From positions 10,888,099 through 10,952,098 of the forward strand of contig CM077827.1 of assembly GCA_039720395.1 (NCBI GenBank): a stretch of 64,000 nt of DNA. The letters are read 5' to 3'. Positions 11,776 to 22,735 of this stretch are shown in pieces; position 1 is the first letter of the stretch, and the number at the start of each line of letters is the position of its first letter. Source of the stretch: Liquidambar formosana (taxonomy: Eukaryota; Streptophyta; Magnoliopsida; Saxifragales; Altingiaceae). Position numbers and translations under genes: made by a program. Below the pieces are notes generated by a model. The model made no database searches. It was given only the letters and a program-made list of their open reading frames with translations, and was not told where the DNA came from.

Positions 11776-12408
11776 CTTAAATGCCTTTATTTTATGCAGA
11801 AAGCATTGACACATGTGAATGAAGAAAAAAAAATAAAATCCCGACACATCTTAAGATGGGTGAAGCGTATCAAATATGCTTCATATCCCATTTTTCCTGT
11901 TCTCCCTCCTCTCTCTGTATTTTCCTCTAACACAACATATATCCCTCGTCGGTGGAGATGCAATCAATCGGAAAAGAGATCGATCTCGATGGAGAAGAAG
12001 TGTGAGGATCGTTTGTCGCCTTCCATGGGCCATGGCTATGGCAAAGACCCATAGTGGAGGCTTTGGCCCACCTTTCTCTCTCTATTTTTCGGATCTGAGC
12101 ACCATTTGCAGAGGAGGATTCGATGGTGGAGGATTTGAGCACCATTTGTGGAGGAGACTTCGACGACGGATCTAGTGTTTCCGGAGCTGGCAGTCGTAGG
12201 TTCTTATCTTCTTCCTCTCTGCAAACCAGAAGCTCCAAAAATACGATGCAATGTGGTGTGAATGGCAGATTTGATCTAGTTACCTTGTCCTTCTTTTTCT
12301 TCTTCCTTTTTTGTTTTGTTTGTTGCATATTGTTTTTTATTTTTTTGAAGAGTGAAACTCAACTACAAATTCAAAGAAAATTTGACTTGAACTCCTAACA
12401 TTCAAGAT
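11776..12408 (+). repeat. Dispersed sequence X, copy 1
   Basis: This segment matches, in inverse orientation, 46050-46452 plus 50577-50830 inside the insertion at 45411-50905. Both copies can be read in one frame with GGFGPPF, YFSDLS, GFDGGGFEHH and SSSSLQT; I do not recognise the protein. An internal repeat, gagcaccattt, occurs at about 12098 and 12139. It could be a captured gene fragment carried by a transposon. Homology stops at about 12408. Confidence 0.6.
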
Positions 12409-12493
12409 CCTAACCTTCTCCCTCCAAAGATCCTTATGTCTAATTCCAAAACGCAGATCCTAACGCTAATACCGTAATACGTTACCCTATGAC
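12409..12493 (+). repeat. Recurrent host block, inverted copy (outer part)
   Basis: The reverse complement of about 15294-15345: tcctaacgctaatac and acgttaccctat match the sequence upstream of the TATA-like box in the other copies. The copy is split by two transposons and resumes at 13305. Confidence 0.75.
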
Positions 12494-13068
12494 TAGGGCC
12501 GGCCCTGACTTTTTGAAGGCCCCAAGCGAACTCAAAAAATGGGACCCCTTATATTTATTCACACACAAAAAAATATATATTTTTACGCACTCAAAATTTT
12601 TTTTCCCTAGTATCAATTCAAAGTTTTCTTGCCTATATAGTTACTAATATTTGCTTATATAAATGAAGGTAACAAAAAATCATTACAAGAACTTCAAAAG
12701 CTATAATTCATATTTCTTGCTTTATAACTTAGCAAAATTCATTATTACAATAAGAAAAATACACAAAACAAAATCTAAAGTTATGATACCAAAAAATAAA
12801 AAACCCAAGGCATCAAAGTATCACTTAAATATTTGTAATGCCTTTTAGTTTTTGTTTGGGTAGTTGGGTTTTAGACTTATTCTTTGGGTTGGACTTGGGC
12901 CCTTAGATTTATTTTTGGGGCCTCATTCACAATCATTACATGTTTTTTTTTTTCTCTTGGGCTAACCCAATCATAGGTATTGCATTTGCTGTTGGGGCCC
13001 CTTTTTTCACCCAAAAAGGTGGTGCCCTAAGCCACCACATTGAAAAATTATAGTCAGGGCCGGCCCTG
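12494..13068. mobile_element. hAT-type non-autonomous element, 575 bp
   Basis: Ends TAGGGCCGGCCCTGAC (left) and GTCAGGGCCGGCCCTG (right), an inverted pair. The 8-bp duplication CCTATGAC flanks it at 12486-12493 and 13069-13076. Eight-bp duplications and short (C/T)AGGG-type ends are characteristic of hAT elements. There is no transposase; the interior is AT-rich with ggcccc near both ends. Confidence 0.92.
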
Positions 13069-13075
13069 CCTATGA

Positions 13076-13304
13076 CCATGTTTGTTTGATTAGAATGGAA
13101 TGGGTGTAAATCGAATATGATTCCATACTCAAAATAGTCTGGAATGGAATGAGATTGAAATAAACATTGCAGAATGAATATCATTATAATTCACTATTAC
13201 TATTTGATTCCATTATATCTAATTACTTCATCCAAACATGTTGTTTGAAATAAATTGGAATAAGATTTCATCCCATCCATTCCATTCCAACCAAACAAAC
13301 ATGG
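13076..13304. mobile_element. Small inverted-repeat element (MITE)
   Basis: The left end CCATGTTTGTTTGATT pairs with the right end AACCAAACAAACATGG, and inverted similarity continues through gaatggaatgg. It interrupts the inverted host block, whose uninterrupted form (ctatatataatcc) is seen elsewhere. A cctat 5-mer lies on both sides (13069-13073 and 13305-13309), with two extra bases on the left, so the exact superfamily is unsettled. Confidence 0.7.
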
Positions 13305-13425
13305 CCTATATATAATCCCGGATTCCTCATAGCCTTCCCTTCCATCGTCTCTTCTCCAATTCTCTGATGCAGCCGTATTTTCAAAGCAAATTGAAGTGTT
13401 AGCATGAGGCAGATGATGGGTGATG
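13305..13425 (+). repeat. Recurrent host block, inverted copy (inner part)
   Basis: The reverse complement of about 15180-15290. It includes the tatatataatcc box, the leader and the caaagcaaattgaag stretch. It ends in an inversion junction where the next H1 block begins near 13427. Confidence 0.8.
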
Positions 13426-13429
13426 GCAA

Positions 13430-14640
13430 TTGCCAAAAGGGAGATGGCAATTGCATTGGTGGGTGGATTTGTACTAAAAAAATCCCCAAAAATTAAAATT
13501 AAAATTAAATAAAGAAAACAAAGGAAAAATGTTGTTCAAGCTTGCTTTATGATGGAATCACTATCCACCTCGAAACATCAGTTTCATGATATTACCTCTC
13601 AAATTGCAATCCAAACACAACCTCAGTCTCATCCATGAATTACAACCGTTGATTTAGGCACTTTATGCTCACTAAAGGATATTGATATGACTAAGCAAAA
13701 AAGGAGGGAGAAAAAAAACAAAATCAAGCAGTCCATTGTTTGTATCAAGGCACGCTAATACACAGTAATAAACTTCTCTCTTACATAGCATTATTGTAAT
13801 AAGATGTCACAAATTTCTTGGGATACAAAAGAGTGGGGCAGGGGTACTTACCTTGGATTGCCTAAACTTATTACAAGCCACCGTCCTTATATATACTCCC
13901 TCCTTTCCTAATTGATTGTCCTCTTTGACATTCACGTTTTTTTAGGAAACCCTATGAAATGCTTTCACATCAAATATATGTTTTAATATTTCAATTTTGC
14001 CCTAAGGTGTACAAATCATTGGAGGAACATACAATAGCCATGAAAAATGGTATTTTGGGAAAGCAAATAAAAAGAATCTTTTAACTTTTTAAATGTGACA
14101 ATAATTTTGAAACATTCCAAAAAAGAAAAAAAATGCAAATAAAATGGAAACGAAGTGAGTACACGTTTTGGGTTATAGGCACAAAGTTTGAATGACAAAG
14201 ACACTCCACTTATCACCACATATAAAATTCACTCTCTAAGTTGGACAATCTAACTTCTCTCCAAGCTCTTCCTTGATCATATTCACCATATCGAAATCCT
14301 TCTGGGTCACAATGGGGTTCTTTATTCCTATTGCTCTCATCGAAGATTTGAAGCACATTTAACCTTGACTAAGAATCATAAGTTACCAATATTAGATCAA
14401 GACTAGTATGCCTATTTAATTAAATCCAGATGGAAAAAAACAACAAATCAGATTTGGAACCAGTATTCAAAAATAAAAAATTGATTGAAAAATTCAAAAC
14501 AAAAATTAATTGAACATTTTTTTCATAGTAGATTGAAAACGAAAGGGTCTTCACTTTTTACAAAAGAAAATACCTTTACGGATTCACTAATTAAAAGAAA
14601 GAATTAAGAATTACTTGCCAAGTCAAATTCAAAAACAATA
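13430..14640 (-). repeat. Recurrent host block H1, copy 2
   Basis: Matches 9545-10560 closely and extends further right. On the minus strand the donor CCAAG|GTAAGTAC is near 13853-13860. The frame starting at ATG 14340 reads MRAIGIKNPIVTQKDFD then EELGEKLDCPT to about 14243. The frame is open upstream as well (CFKSS before the ATG), so the ATG may be internal. No family is recognised. Confidence 0.7.
13896..14161. mobile_element. Stowaway-like MITE, copy 2
   Basis: Ends CTCCCTCCTTTCC and GGAAACGAAGTGAGTA, an imperfect inverted pair with TA flanks. It is the same element at the same block position as 10030-10285. A truncated third copy starts at about 41045. Confidence 0.65.
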
Positions 14641-15051
14641 ATTCATTGAAAAATTTTGGCTCAACAGACTGAAAAAAAGAGTATAATTGAACTTGTCCGA
14701 AGGTTGAGCACTAACCATGCGATTCCTACCAACTTTTTTTCTTTTTCTTTTTCGTTTCCTGGGTACATGCAAGAGGATCAAAAAAACTAGTTGATCAATT
14801 AAATTAATAAAGAATACTTGAAAGTAGCTTAGTAGATTACTTGATCGAAATTATATATCAAGATGGGAGAAATAGGAGAAGAATATAGAGGAGGATATTT
14901 CAATTCGTCTTTAATGTCAAAGTCTCATCTGAAACCAGCCCAGAATCCACTTGATAGAAGAAAGAAACTCAGTACATGCTTGTAGACATGAAACTTTTCA
15001 ACTAAATACGTACAAGTTCAAACATAAGAGAAAAAGATGCAGACTGCGTAC

Positions 15052-15161
15052 CTACAAGCTGGCTGACCGTTTCTTTTCTTGAAGTAAACCTCTGATCGAA
15101 GGCAAAGCAAGTGAAGTGGCAGAATGAGGTTATCATTCTGTTTTGGCATGATCTTGGCCAT
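15052..15161 (-). pseudogene. Exon-like frame of the host block (copy B)
   Basis: Starts ATGGCCAAG on the minus strand and reads MAKIMPKQND..LPLHLLCLRS..YFKKRNGQPACR. It then meets CTTGTAG|GTACGC, a plausible splice donor. The same 110-nt frame is open at 33814-33923 (differing at three residues) and has a stop at 45006-45115. A TATA-like tatatataatcc at about 15277-15286 lies some 120 nt upstream of the ATG. An alternative ATG at 15184 opens another frame, but that start is not kept in copy C. No known family; it could be a small gene's first exon or chance. Confidence 0.35.
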
Positions 15162-15278
15162 GGCAATAGAATCGATAACCTCATGCTAACACTTCACTTT
15201 GCTTTGAAAATACGCGCGGCTGCATCAGAGAATTGGAGAAGAGAGACGATGGAAGGGAAGGCTATGAGGAATACGGAT

Positions 15279-15286
15279 TATATATA
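15279..15286 (-). promoter_or_regulatory. TATA-like box of the host block
   Basis: Reads ctctatatataatcc on the minus strand about 120 nt before the exon-like ATG, and is kept at the same relative place in the copies near 34035 and 45225. Inferred from position only. Confidence 0.4.
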
Positions 15287-16053
15287 GAGTAACGTATTAG
15301 CGTTAGGGTTTGGGTTATGGAATTGGACATAAGGATTTTAGGAAACAAAGGAGAGACTATGATTGGTGGCTGAATGACCGATCACGGTTTTGGTGGAAGC
15401 CGACCTTGAGTTCAATGTTTTACTCCTACCTACTAGAATCTGCGTGGACAATTATGGAAAGAAGCTGTTTTTTCTTTTTCTTTTTCTTTTTCTGTTTTCT
15501 TTTTTCTTTAAAATAATAACAATTATCTTTTGCTGAGGAGAAATAATGAAACTCATGAAGGTAGCGTAGATAGACCCGTCAATGGATCACATTTTGATTT
15601 GAATCTGATCCAAAAATTAAGATATGATAAGAGAATTATGATCCGTTAATCACTTAATAATCTAAATCCGATAATCTATTAATTAACAAATCAAATATGC
15701 ATAGTGACTAATCGGATCTGATGAATTAAATAATATATTATATATTTTATTAATTATTAGTTTACTACATATCTATGATTCTTATTAACACTGCATTGTT
15801 AAAATATTAGAATTTATTCTCAAATTAAATATATACTCCACATATCTTATGATTATAAATTTTTCAAAAAAGTTCCTTTTTTTCTCCCTAAAATTCATGC
15901 CAATTTTTTGTAGCTATACATCTTGTAAGATAATCGAATCGGATCAGACATCCGAAAATAACAAATTCAAATATTGATTTGTGTTTTTATTGATCCATTG
16001 ATTGGATATACCTTAATCCAATTTGAATCTTATCCATTGAAAGGTCTAAGCGT

Positions 16054-16200
16054 GGATGGCAAAAGACAATAGTTTAAAAATTGAAGTTCTCAAGTTCGAG
16101 TCTCTGCTTCCTCACATAATTGGATGCATGAACTTGCAGGTGGTTTGTGTTTCACAAGGTAAATGGCTTGGGATGCCTTGTGTTTGGCCCCAAAAAAATA
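16054..16200 (+). repeat. SINE-like sequence with a pol III B-box motif
   Basis: Carries AAGTTCGAGTCTC, like the tRNA-gene B box, preceded by tctaagcgtggatggcaaaa, a weak A-box candidate, and ends in an A-rich tail ccaaaaaaataaa. Equivalents are at about 34785-34940 and 55127-55215. As part of the duplicated block it is not an independent insertion in each copy. Confidence 0.4.
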
Positions 16201-16490
16201 AAAGCAAAAATAAAATAAAATAATGAATTTAATCTAAGTGACTATATGTGAACCATGCTTGGTATAGACTATAGAAGGCAAACGAACAATTTTGGAAAGA
16301 TGCTAAATTGCAAGGTAACTGGTAGCAAATGAATGAGTTTATGTCGGAAGGTTTTCAAATGCTTGACCCCTTGTTGAAAGAAAAATTACAGGATGATTAG
16401 ACCTAATCATGCGTCTCTAACATAAGGCATAGCACTCATTATACTATTGTCACTCCCTTTTATTTTTATACTAGAAGGAACCCACGCGAT

Positions 16491-16505
16491 GTGCGAGAAT
16501 CGCAC
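16491..16505 (-). terminator. Helitron 3' hairpin, outer terminus
   Basis: GTGCGA-gaa-TCGCAC, a perfect stem upstream of the terminal CTAG. In Helitrons this hairpin marks where rolling-circle transfer ends. Confidence 0.75.
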
Positions 16506-16698
16506 ACTCTAGGACAATGTTGCAGGTTTAACTTCTCACTCCTTATTAGGACTACCACTAGTTACGTTTAATCTGGGCGTTAGTTGATACCAAGTGAAAG
16601 TTATACCCTGTTGGCAAAAAAGAAATGAGGGCAACTCATGTGTTAAAAAATATGAATATCTTAGAAAAATGCTAGTGATCCATAATATAATTTCCTAA

Positions 16699-16732
16699 CT
16701 AGCAAAGACCTGTGTGATGTGTGGGAATCACA
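16699..16732 (-). terminator. Second Helitron-like 3' terminus
   Basis: CTAG at 16699-16702 is preceded, on the minus strand, by a TGTG/CACA hairpin (16720-16732) at the same 16-17 nt spacing as the outer terminus. The flanking sequence is a diverged relative of 16471-16530. It may be an inner, bypassed terminus or a nested Helitron end. Confidence 0.55.
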
Positions 16733-16906
16733 AATAAATATCGTCAACTCAAATGCTTAGTGAAAGCGTGACAACCTATTTAAACAAAGGCGAAAATCCA
16801 AAAGAATATAAGTTAAAGGAAAAATATTTAATCATTGATTGAACTTTTGTAAAATACACTTTCAAAAAACCATCAAAACACAATAATTGTTTCTATAATG
16901 AACTAA

Positions 16907-17886
16907 GGCTGTGTTTGGTACGTAGTTTTAGGGGATGGAATGGAATACTTATTCCATTGGTAAAAAAAAAAATGGAGTGTTTTTTTGCCAAAGGAATAGA
17001 ATCCTAATTCTTTGAGATTGGCCAATGATCGAATAAGTATTCCACCTTCCACAGGAGGGAATGCTCATTCTAGCCAAAGAAAGAAAAAAGCAATACCCAT
17101 AGAGCCCACCCCCTAACAAAAATCATTATTCCCTTCTCTTCTCATCTCATCTCATCTCATCCCATTCCCATCTCTCTCTCTCTCTCTCTCTCTCACAAAA
17201 AATCATCTGCAATTTCATAGCTTTAGCCGTAGGAATTTTGTCGCCGTCACCAATCTCGTCATCTTCGCTGATCTCGTTGCCGACGCGAAAGGAAAGTCAT
17301 CGCCATCGTCGTTCTCATCACCGTCCCTATCGTCATCTCACCTCCACAAGATGCAGTCGTTGTGGCCGATCTGATCACTGTCGTCATCCCAATGCTGTCG
17401 CCATCCTTATCCTCATCTCCCCTAGATCTACACCACTCCTCCAGATCTACAACTCATGGAGCATAGTAGCCCTTTTGGTTGTGGCAGCTATGGCAACCCC
17501 ATCGATTACAACAGTTGTCGTATGGGTATGCCATGACAAAGATGATGAAAAAAAAAAAAACACACACACACACACACACACACAAGATTCAATCTTAATG
17601 ATGATAATGACAATGGCTATAAAAAAAATTGGGTATGGATTTAGGTTTTGGGTTTTGAGTTCATAGTTTTTGTTGATTTATTCTAGGTGGTTCTCTCAGG
17701 TTATGGTTCTCTGTTCTTAACTAACTGTTTTTTGTGGAATGAAAATTATTAATTTAATTGATGGGATTGTGGAATGAATTCCTTTCCATAGCTACACCAA
17801 ACGGAGGCATGGAATAGCTCTTGGGAATGATCATTTCTTTCATTCCCATTTCCATTCCATTCCCTCCCCATTCCATTCAAGCATAC
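16907..17886. mobile_element. PIF/Harbinger-type MITE (left 980 bp)
   Basis: The left end GGCTGTGTTTGGTA pairs with TACCAAACACCGCC ending at 30892. The 3-bp duplication TAA flanks both sides (16904-16906 and 30893-30895), as for PIF/Harbinger. The gypsy element entered 11 bp from the right end. The interior holds CT- and CA-repeats (17171-17192, 17562-17583). A 142-codon frame at 17238-17666 consists of low-complexity sequence and is not called. Confidence 0.85.
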
Positions 17887-18711
17887 TGCAGAACGAGAAA
17901 ATTTACAACCACTCACAAGTGGCCACGTGTCTTAAAGTCAACCAAATCTTGGCAAATTAAATTTGGCCATGTGTTTTCTTATGAGTTGAGTGGGATATAT
18001 TTATGGCAAATAAATGTGTACCATGTGTCTTTTGTTACACAGCGTTGATGAATTACAAGTTGCCTTATGTTTTAAAATTGCTAAACAGGTAGCTAAATCA
18101 AATATTGCCACTTACCAAGTGAGACCAAATAAGAGGAGGACAAGTAATTCTTCCAATGAAATTTTGCCACGTGTTTTGATTAGGATGGCTATCAAATAAT
18201 TAATATTTATCCTTTTATAAATGATAAATAAGGGATAATTATTAAGAAGCTAGTTCTTAGCAGAATACTCTTCCCCCTACCACTATAAATAGAGGTAGCT
18301 CCTAAGGGTCGAAGAGAGACATTCAAGCAACAAAGCTCTATCAGACCAAAGCCTCAAAAGCTCTATCGCGACCAACATTCAAGTATTGAAGCTCTGTCGA
18401 ATTAAATCCTCAAAAGTTCCATAGAACTTCTACACCAAAGATAAGCTCGTAGTCTCTAATACGCTCAAAGCCTAGAGACTCACACAAGAGATCCATTCTG
18501 CCTATATTGGACGAGATTTCGCCTGCTAAATCGAGAACAAGCTGCTCAAGCCCTCGAGTCAAAGTTTCAAGGAGAGAAGAATCAGAAGATTATTTTACTT
18601 TGTAAACAAAGTCTACACAGAGATTGCATTCCGCTACTACAAATTAATAAAATTATCATTTATCCACTTTTTTTGGTCTATTTATTTTTAGACACGAAAT
18701 TTGTGTGTACA
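17887..18711 (+). repeat. 5' LTR of the gypsy element
   Basis: Starts TGCAGAACGAG and ends TTTGTGTGTACA. A TATA box, ctataaatag, is at 18283-18292. Upstream are five to six diverged modules carrying CCACGTGT or a variant (about 17932, 17967, 18019, 18063, 18110, 18166), spaced about 35-56 bp. CACGTG is the plant G-box core. Confidence 0.92.
18283..18292 (+). promoter_or_regulatory. LTR TATA box
   Basis: CTATAAATAG, with transcription expected to start about 30 bp downstream. The same box is kept in the right LTR at about 30452. Confidence 0.7.
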
Positions 18712-18782
18712 AATTTTTGGTACACCTGGTGGGACGATCTCTACCTCTCATCTCTTCTTTTCGCCAATTCTCTACAAATTCA
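18712..18782 (+). other. Gypsy leader / primer-binding region
   Basis: The sequence after the LTR reads aatttttggtacacctggtg. The cctggtgggac-type wording is usual after Tat-type LTRs, but I cannot assign the primer tRNA from memory. Confidence 0.5.
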
Positions 18783-20870
18783 ATGGCTCCTAAGAAAGCT
18801 ATCACTCAAGATCCCAAATCTCACGGATCAATCAACCAAGCCGCAGATCAGGAATCAAGCTGTGACACCCTAAATTTGGGCCTTATGACTCGAAGCAAGA
18901 AAAAGGCAATTGTTGACTTATACGCTCAAACTGCTACGTGTAAACCAACATTGGGGTTTGGTTCTACCACCCCTAGAAGCCCAATCATCACTATAGACTT
19001 TTTGCGGGGAAACAAGGATGCTGCTGGGGAGGATGACTCCAATACCAATTCTGCACCTGTTACTCCTCATGGAACGCCACAATCCAAGCTAATGTCACCT
19101 ACAGACTCTGCCAGATTTGGAAGTTTCAATGTTGTGCCTGTGATGGTGACTAACACGCTATCTTTGGAAGAACAGATTGCAAGTATGGCCAAAGCTATTG
19201 AGGTTCTCACAGCTGCTATGCAAGAAAGAAACATGCAAATGGCTATACTAGTAGAAAAGATTGGGAATCTAGAACAACCTAGAACGAGTACACCGCAAAC
19301 GAATCCCGAGTTAGGTCAATCTAGCAATACTGTTGCTAATGCGTCAACAGGTCAACCGCCTAGTGAATCCTGAGTTAGGTGGGTTTAACAATACGGCCAC
19401 TAATGCAACAACGGATACACCACCAAGAAACACTAACGTGGGTGACTCTGGTAATGCTGCTACCAATTCGCCAACAGGTATGCCACAGACGAATCCACAA
19501 AACATGACTAGAACTATTCCAAGGACCAGGAGTTTCGTTTGGGGATTTGAATTCTAACAGACCGATTGAAAGAGTTCATTATTGGTACTATTAAGGATAA
19601 AGTCGAAGACAACGCTCAGTTCTCACATGCATATGCTAAGCCATACACTTACAGGATAGACCTTTTGAGGATGCCTACTGGCTATCAACCTCCAAAGTTC
19701 CAACAATTTGATGGCAAAGGCAACCCAAAACAACATGTGGCTCACTTTGTGGAAACTTATAATAACGCCGGACACTAACAGAGATCTACTAGTTAAGCAG
19801 TTTATCCGATCCTTAAAAGTCTTTGCTTTTGATTGGTATACTGATTTGTCACCAGGCTCAATTGATAGTTGGGATCAACTTGAATAAGAATTCATTGATC
19901 GTTCCTTTAGCACTTGTCGTATGGTTAGTATGATTGAACTAACCTAGCACTTACCAATAGAAGGAGGAGCATGTCATTGATTATATCAATAGATGGAGGA
20001 ACTTAAGTTTGAATTGCAAAGACAGACTGTCTGAAGCTTCTGCCATTGAGATGTGCACTCAAGGGATGCATTAGGGTCTACATTACATCTTGCAAGGAAT
20101 TAGGCCTAAGACCTTTGAAGATTTAGCAATGCGTGCTCAAGATATGGAGCTTAGCGTGGCAGCTAGCGGAAGCCAAGGTCTACCAATCCAAAACCCTCAG
20201 TCCAAGATTTTCACAAAGGAAAAGAAAAGCAAGATAATCGTAAAAGGAGCAAATATCCCATAAAAAATGACAACAAAGAATCTATGGCTGTGAGCTTAGT
20301 GCCGCTAAAGTTTGTACTCAAGTCAAAGAAGAAGATAGATGAAAGACCTAATACCTTTCAAGATAAAGGAAAGAAGAAGACCACTTTGAAAGAAAGGCAA
20401 GAAAACAAATACCCTTTCCTAATTCTGATGTTGTAGAAATGCTAGAAGATCTCCTCAAAAGTAGCCTTATTGAACTTCCTGAGATGAAACGTCCTGAGGA
20501 GGCTGGTAAGGTTGATAACCTAACATACTGCAAGTACCATAGATTGGTCAACCATCCTATAGAAAAATGTTTTGTCTTGAAGGAGAAGATCTTAGAATTA
20601 GCTCGCAAGGGAAAGATTGATTTTGGAGTGGAAATAGCAGCTTCAAATTTGGCCGCAGTGACTTTTGGATCTCCTACCTCTTCTAAGGAAATGGTGTATG
20701 AAATGCCTATTTCTTTGCCGTCGCCCACAACTTTTACAATGAAGTTTGGCTCATTTGATCCTATTCGAGTTGAGTGTACGCCTTCACATTCTCCAAAAGC
20801 ATCTCATTCGGAACAAAGGCACTTCAGATGTGACAAAAGTGATTATGCAGTCAGATTCTAATAGGGGCAA
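18783..20870 (+). pseudogene. Gypsy gag (broken)
   Basis: The frame opens at ATG 18783 (MAPKKAITQD) and holds MTRSKKKAIVDLYAQT and a likely coiled coil, SLEEQIASMAKAIEVL. It stops at 19373 in an imperfect, Asn/Thr-rich repeat. The conserved gag core resumes at about 19620: GYQPPKFQQFDGKGNPKQHV. A frameshift follows near 19778 and a stop interrupts at about 19884. The later CKYHRLVNHPIEKCFVLK at about 20528-20580 is the zinc-finger-like motif typical of this lineage. A coat protein cannot be made from this copy. Confidence 0.85.
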
Positions 20871-21320
20871 TGCTTGTTTAGAACCTAAATTGTCAAATTC
20901 TAAAGATGAAGGGTGGACTCTCGTCACTCATCGTAAGGCCCGTAAATCCAATTCATCAAAGTCGTCTCACGTATGACCTATAAGGACTAAAGGGAGGTCT
21001 CAAGTTGCGAAAAGGCCAAAGGCGAGGAAGACTTTGAAAAATCAGCAAGTAGCGTCCATCATAACTGAGGAAGAGTTTGCACGTATTCCGTTCACTTTTT
21101 GGGATTTCATGCCAAAATGGTTCCAAGATACTGCCTACCTTTCGTCAAGTACATTGCCTTATTATGAAGTACACGGTGAAGAAGAGCAATCAGAAAGAAA
21201 AGAAGATGGACTTATCTTAGAAAAGTCAAAAGGTGAAGAAGATTCTCAAGTCAGCTTTAATGTTGTTACTTCAAGCATGTCAACCATCACATTTTCTGAT
21301 GAAGGTTTACTCTTGGGTTC
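20871..21320 (+). pseudogene. Gypsy gag-pol junction region
   Basis: Open frame 21034-21381 reads QVASIITEEEFARI and ends at FSDEGLLLGS, which in related elements lies just before the protease. Sequence after LLLGS belongs to a foreign LTR, so the protease catalytic region is absent. Confidence 0.7.
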
Positions 21321-21631
21321 TAATCCCGAACCATCAATTCATCAAATTGAACCCATAAATACCTCAAATGTATCCATATAAACTCTAATTGACAACTTGG
21401 AGATCATTTCAAGGTCAAATGGAAAGTTTGTGACCTAAAAGACGATTATGCCCCTCAAGTCACAAAAGCTCCTATTATCCCTCAAGATCAACTCCAAATT
21501 GAACCACAATTCGTATCCAATGTCTTTAGTGATTCTAGAAAACTAATGCAAGAAACTAGACTAAAAAACAAAACAAAAACATGCATGGAATGACAAACCC
21601 TAGTAAGGTGTTGCAAAAATGGAGTGTGACA
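21321..21631 (-). mobile_element. LTR fragment replacing protease and RT
   Basis: Matches 49514-49822, the U3 start of the 2.7-kb solo LTR, over about 310 bp. The end at 21631 is the true LTR terminus (TGTCACACTCC on the minus strand). The other end is broken inside the LTR. RT-connection sequence resumes directly after. An insertion followed by a deletion that removed the rest of the insert with protease and RT fits best. Confidence 0.85.
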
Positions 21632-22735
21632 GAAGCATGTATTAATGCCTTCAGAAGCATTAATTCCTAGTAAACCTCTCATACTTTATATTTCGTTACA
21701 ATTACGCTCTCTAGGGGTTCTCCTAGCTCAGGAAAATGAAGAAGAAAAAGAGAATGCTCTTTACTTTCTCAACAGAACGTTGACAGGCTTTGAGTAGAAT
21801 TATTCTCCAATTAAGAAGATGTGCATGGCCTTGATATTTGCAATTCAAAAGCTAAGACACTATTTGCAAACTCATTTTGTTCGACTCATTTCTCGTGCAG
21901 ATCCATTGAAGTACATTATGTCTAAGCCTGTTCTTTCTCGGAGACTAGCTAGATGGGCACTATTGCTGCAAGAATTTGAAATTACTTATATTCCTCAAAG
22001 GGCTGTAAAAGGGCAAGTCTTAGCCGACTTTTTGGACTGATCATCCTATACCAGATGGTTGGGAGATATCTCAAAGCCTTCCTGATGAGGAAGAACTTCT
22101 TATTGAAGTTTGCCCACCATAGAAAATGTTCTTTAATGGGGCTGCACGTCATGATAGTGCTGGTACTGGAGTCGTGTTTCTTACTCCCGAAGGAGATATA
22201 TTGCCATATGCATTCTTTCTCACTCAATGCTGCTCAAATAATGTGGCTAAATACCAAGCTCTTCTTATTGGGCTTGAAATGGCGGTAGATATGAAGGTCT
22301 TGCAGCTTGAAGTTTTTAGGGATTCTAAGCTAGTCATAAATCAACTCCTTTGTGAGTAGGATGTTAGGAAACCCGAGTTGATGCCGTATTTTGATTATAG
22401 CACTCGTCATATAGGATGGTTTGATCGTATCACCTTATAACATGTGCCAAGAAAAGAGAATAGGCAAGCAGATGCTTGGGCTAATCTAGCATCAACCCTC
22501 GTTTTATCTGATCCCCAAGTCAAAGTGCCCATTTGCCAAAATTGGGTAATACTACCAACTTTTGATGATGAAATTGAAGAAGGTGAAGTAAATCTAATCT
22601 TTGTCTATAAAATCGAGAAGGAAGATTGGCAACAATCCCTTATTGACTACTTAGAACATGGGAGATTACCTGATGATCGTCGACATAAGGTTGAAATACG
22701 ACAAAGAGCACCAGTGGTTTATATACTTTAAGAAT
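21632..22735 (+). pseudogene. Gypsy RT tail and RNase H domains (broken)
   Basis: Resumes in the RT thumb/connection and first RNase H-like part: ALYFLNRTLTGFE, then NYSPIKKMCMALIFAIQKLR and ADPLKYIMSKPV. The second RNase H reads FFNGAARHDSAGTGVVFLTP, NNVAKYQALLIGLEMA, FRDSKLVINQL and ADAWANLAS. In relatives the first is FDGAAR and the second NNVAEYQAL, so the catalytic Asp and Glu appear as Asn and Lys. Stops interrupt at about 21795, 22038, 22124 and 22358. It is not functional. Confidence 0.88.

Larger units (their letters stand above)
14690..16470 (-). repeat. Recurrent host block, copy B
   Basis: The most complete copy of the block family. Minus-strand landmarks are a TATA-like box, a short leader, an exon-like frame, then gaatcgcatggttagtgctc at about 14708-14730. 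The left flank of the gene-like part extends through 15540-16053, AT-rich. A Helitron cuts the block at 16471 and it resumes at 31226. Confidence 0.8.

Noticed and set aside
16085..16105. A tRNA gene suggested by GTTCGAGTC
   Set aside because: No cloverleaf can be folded around it; only a B-box-like motif is present.
17238..17666. A 142-codon frame in the Harbinger MITE
   Set aside because: Low-complexity Ser/Arg/His-rich translation of simple repeats, with no family and no start context.
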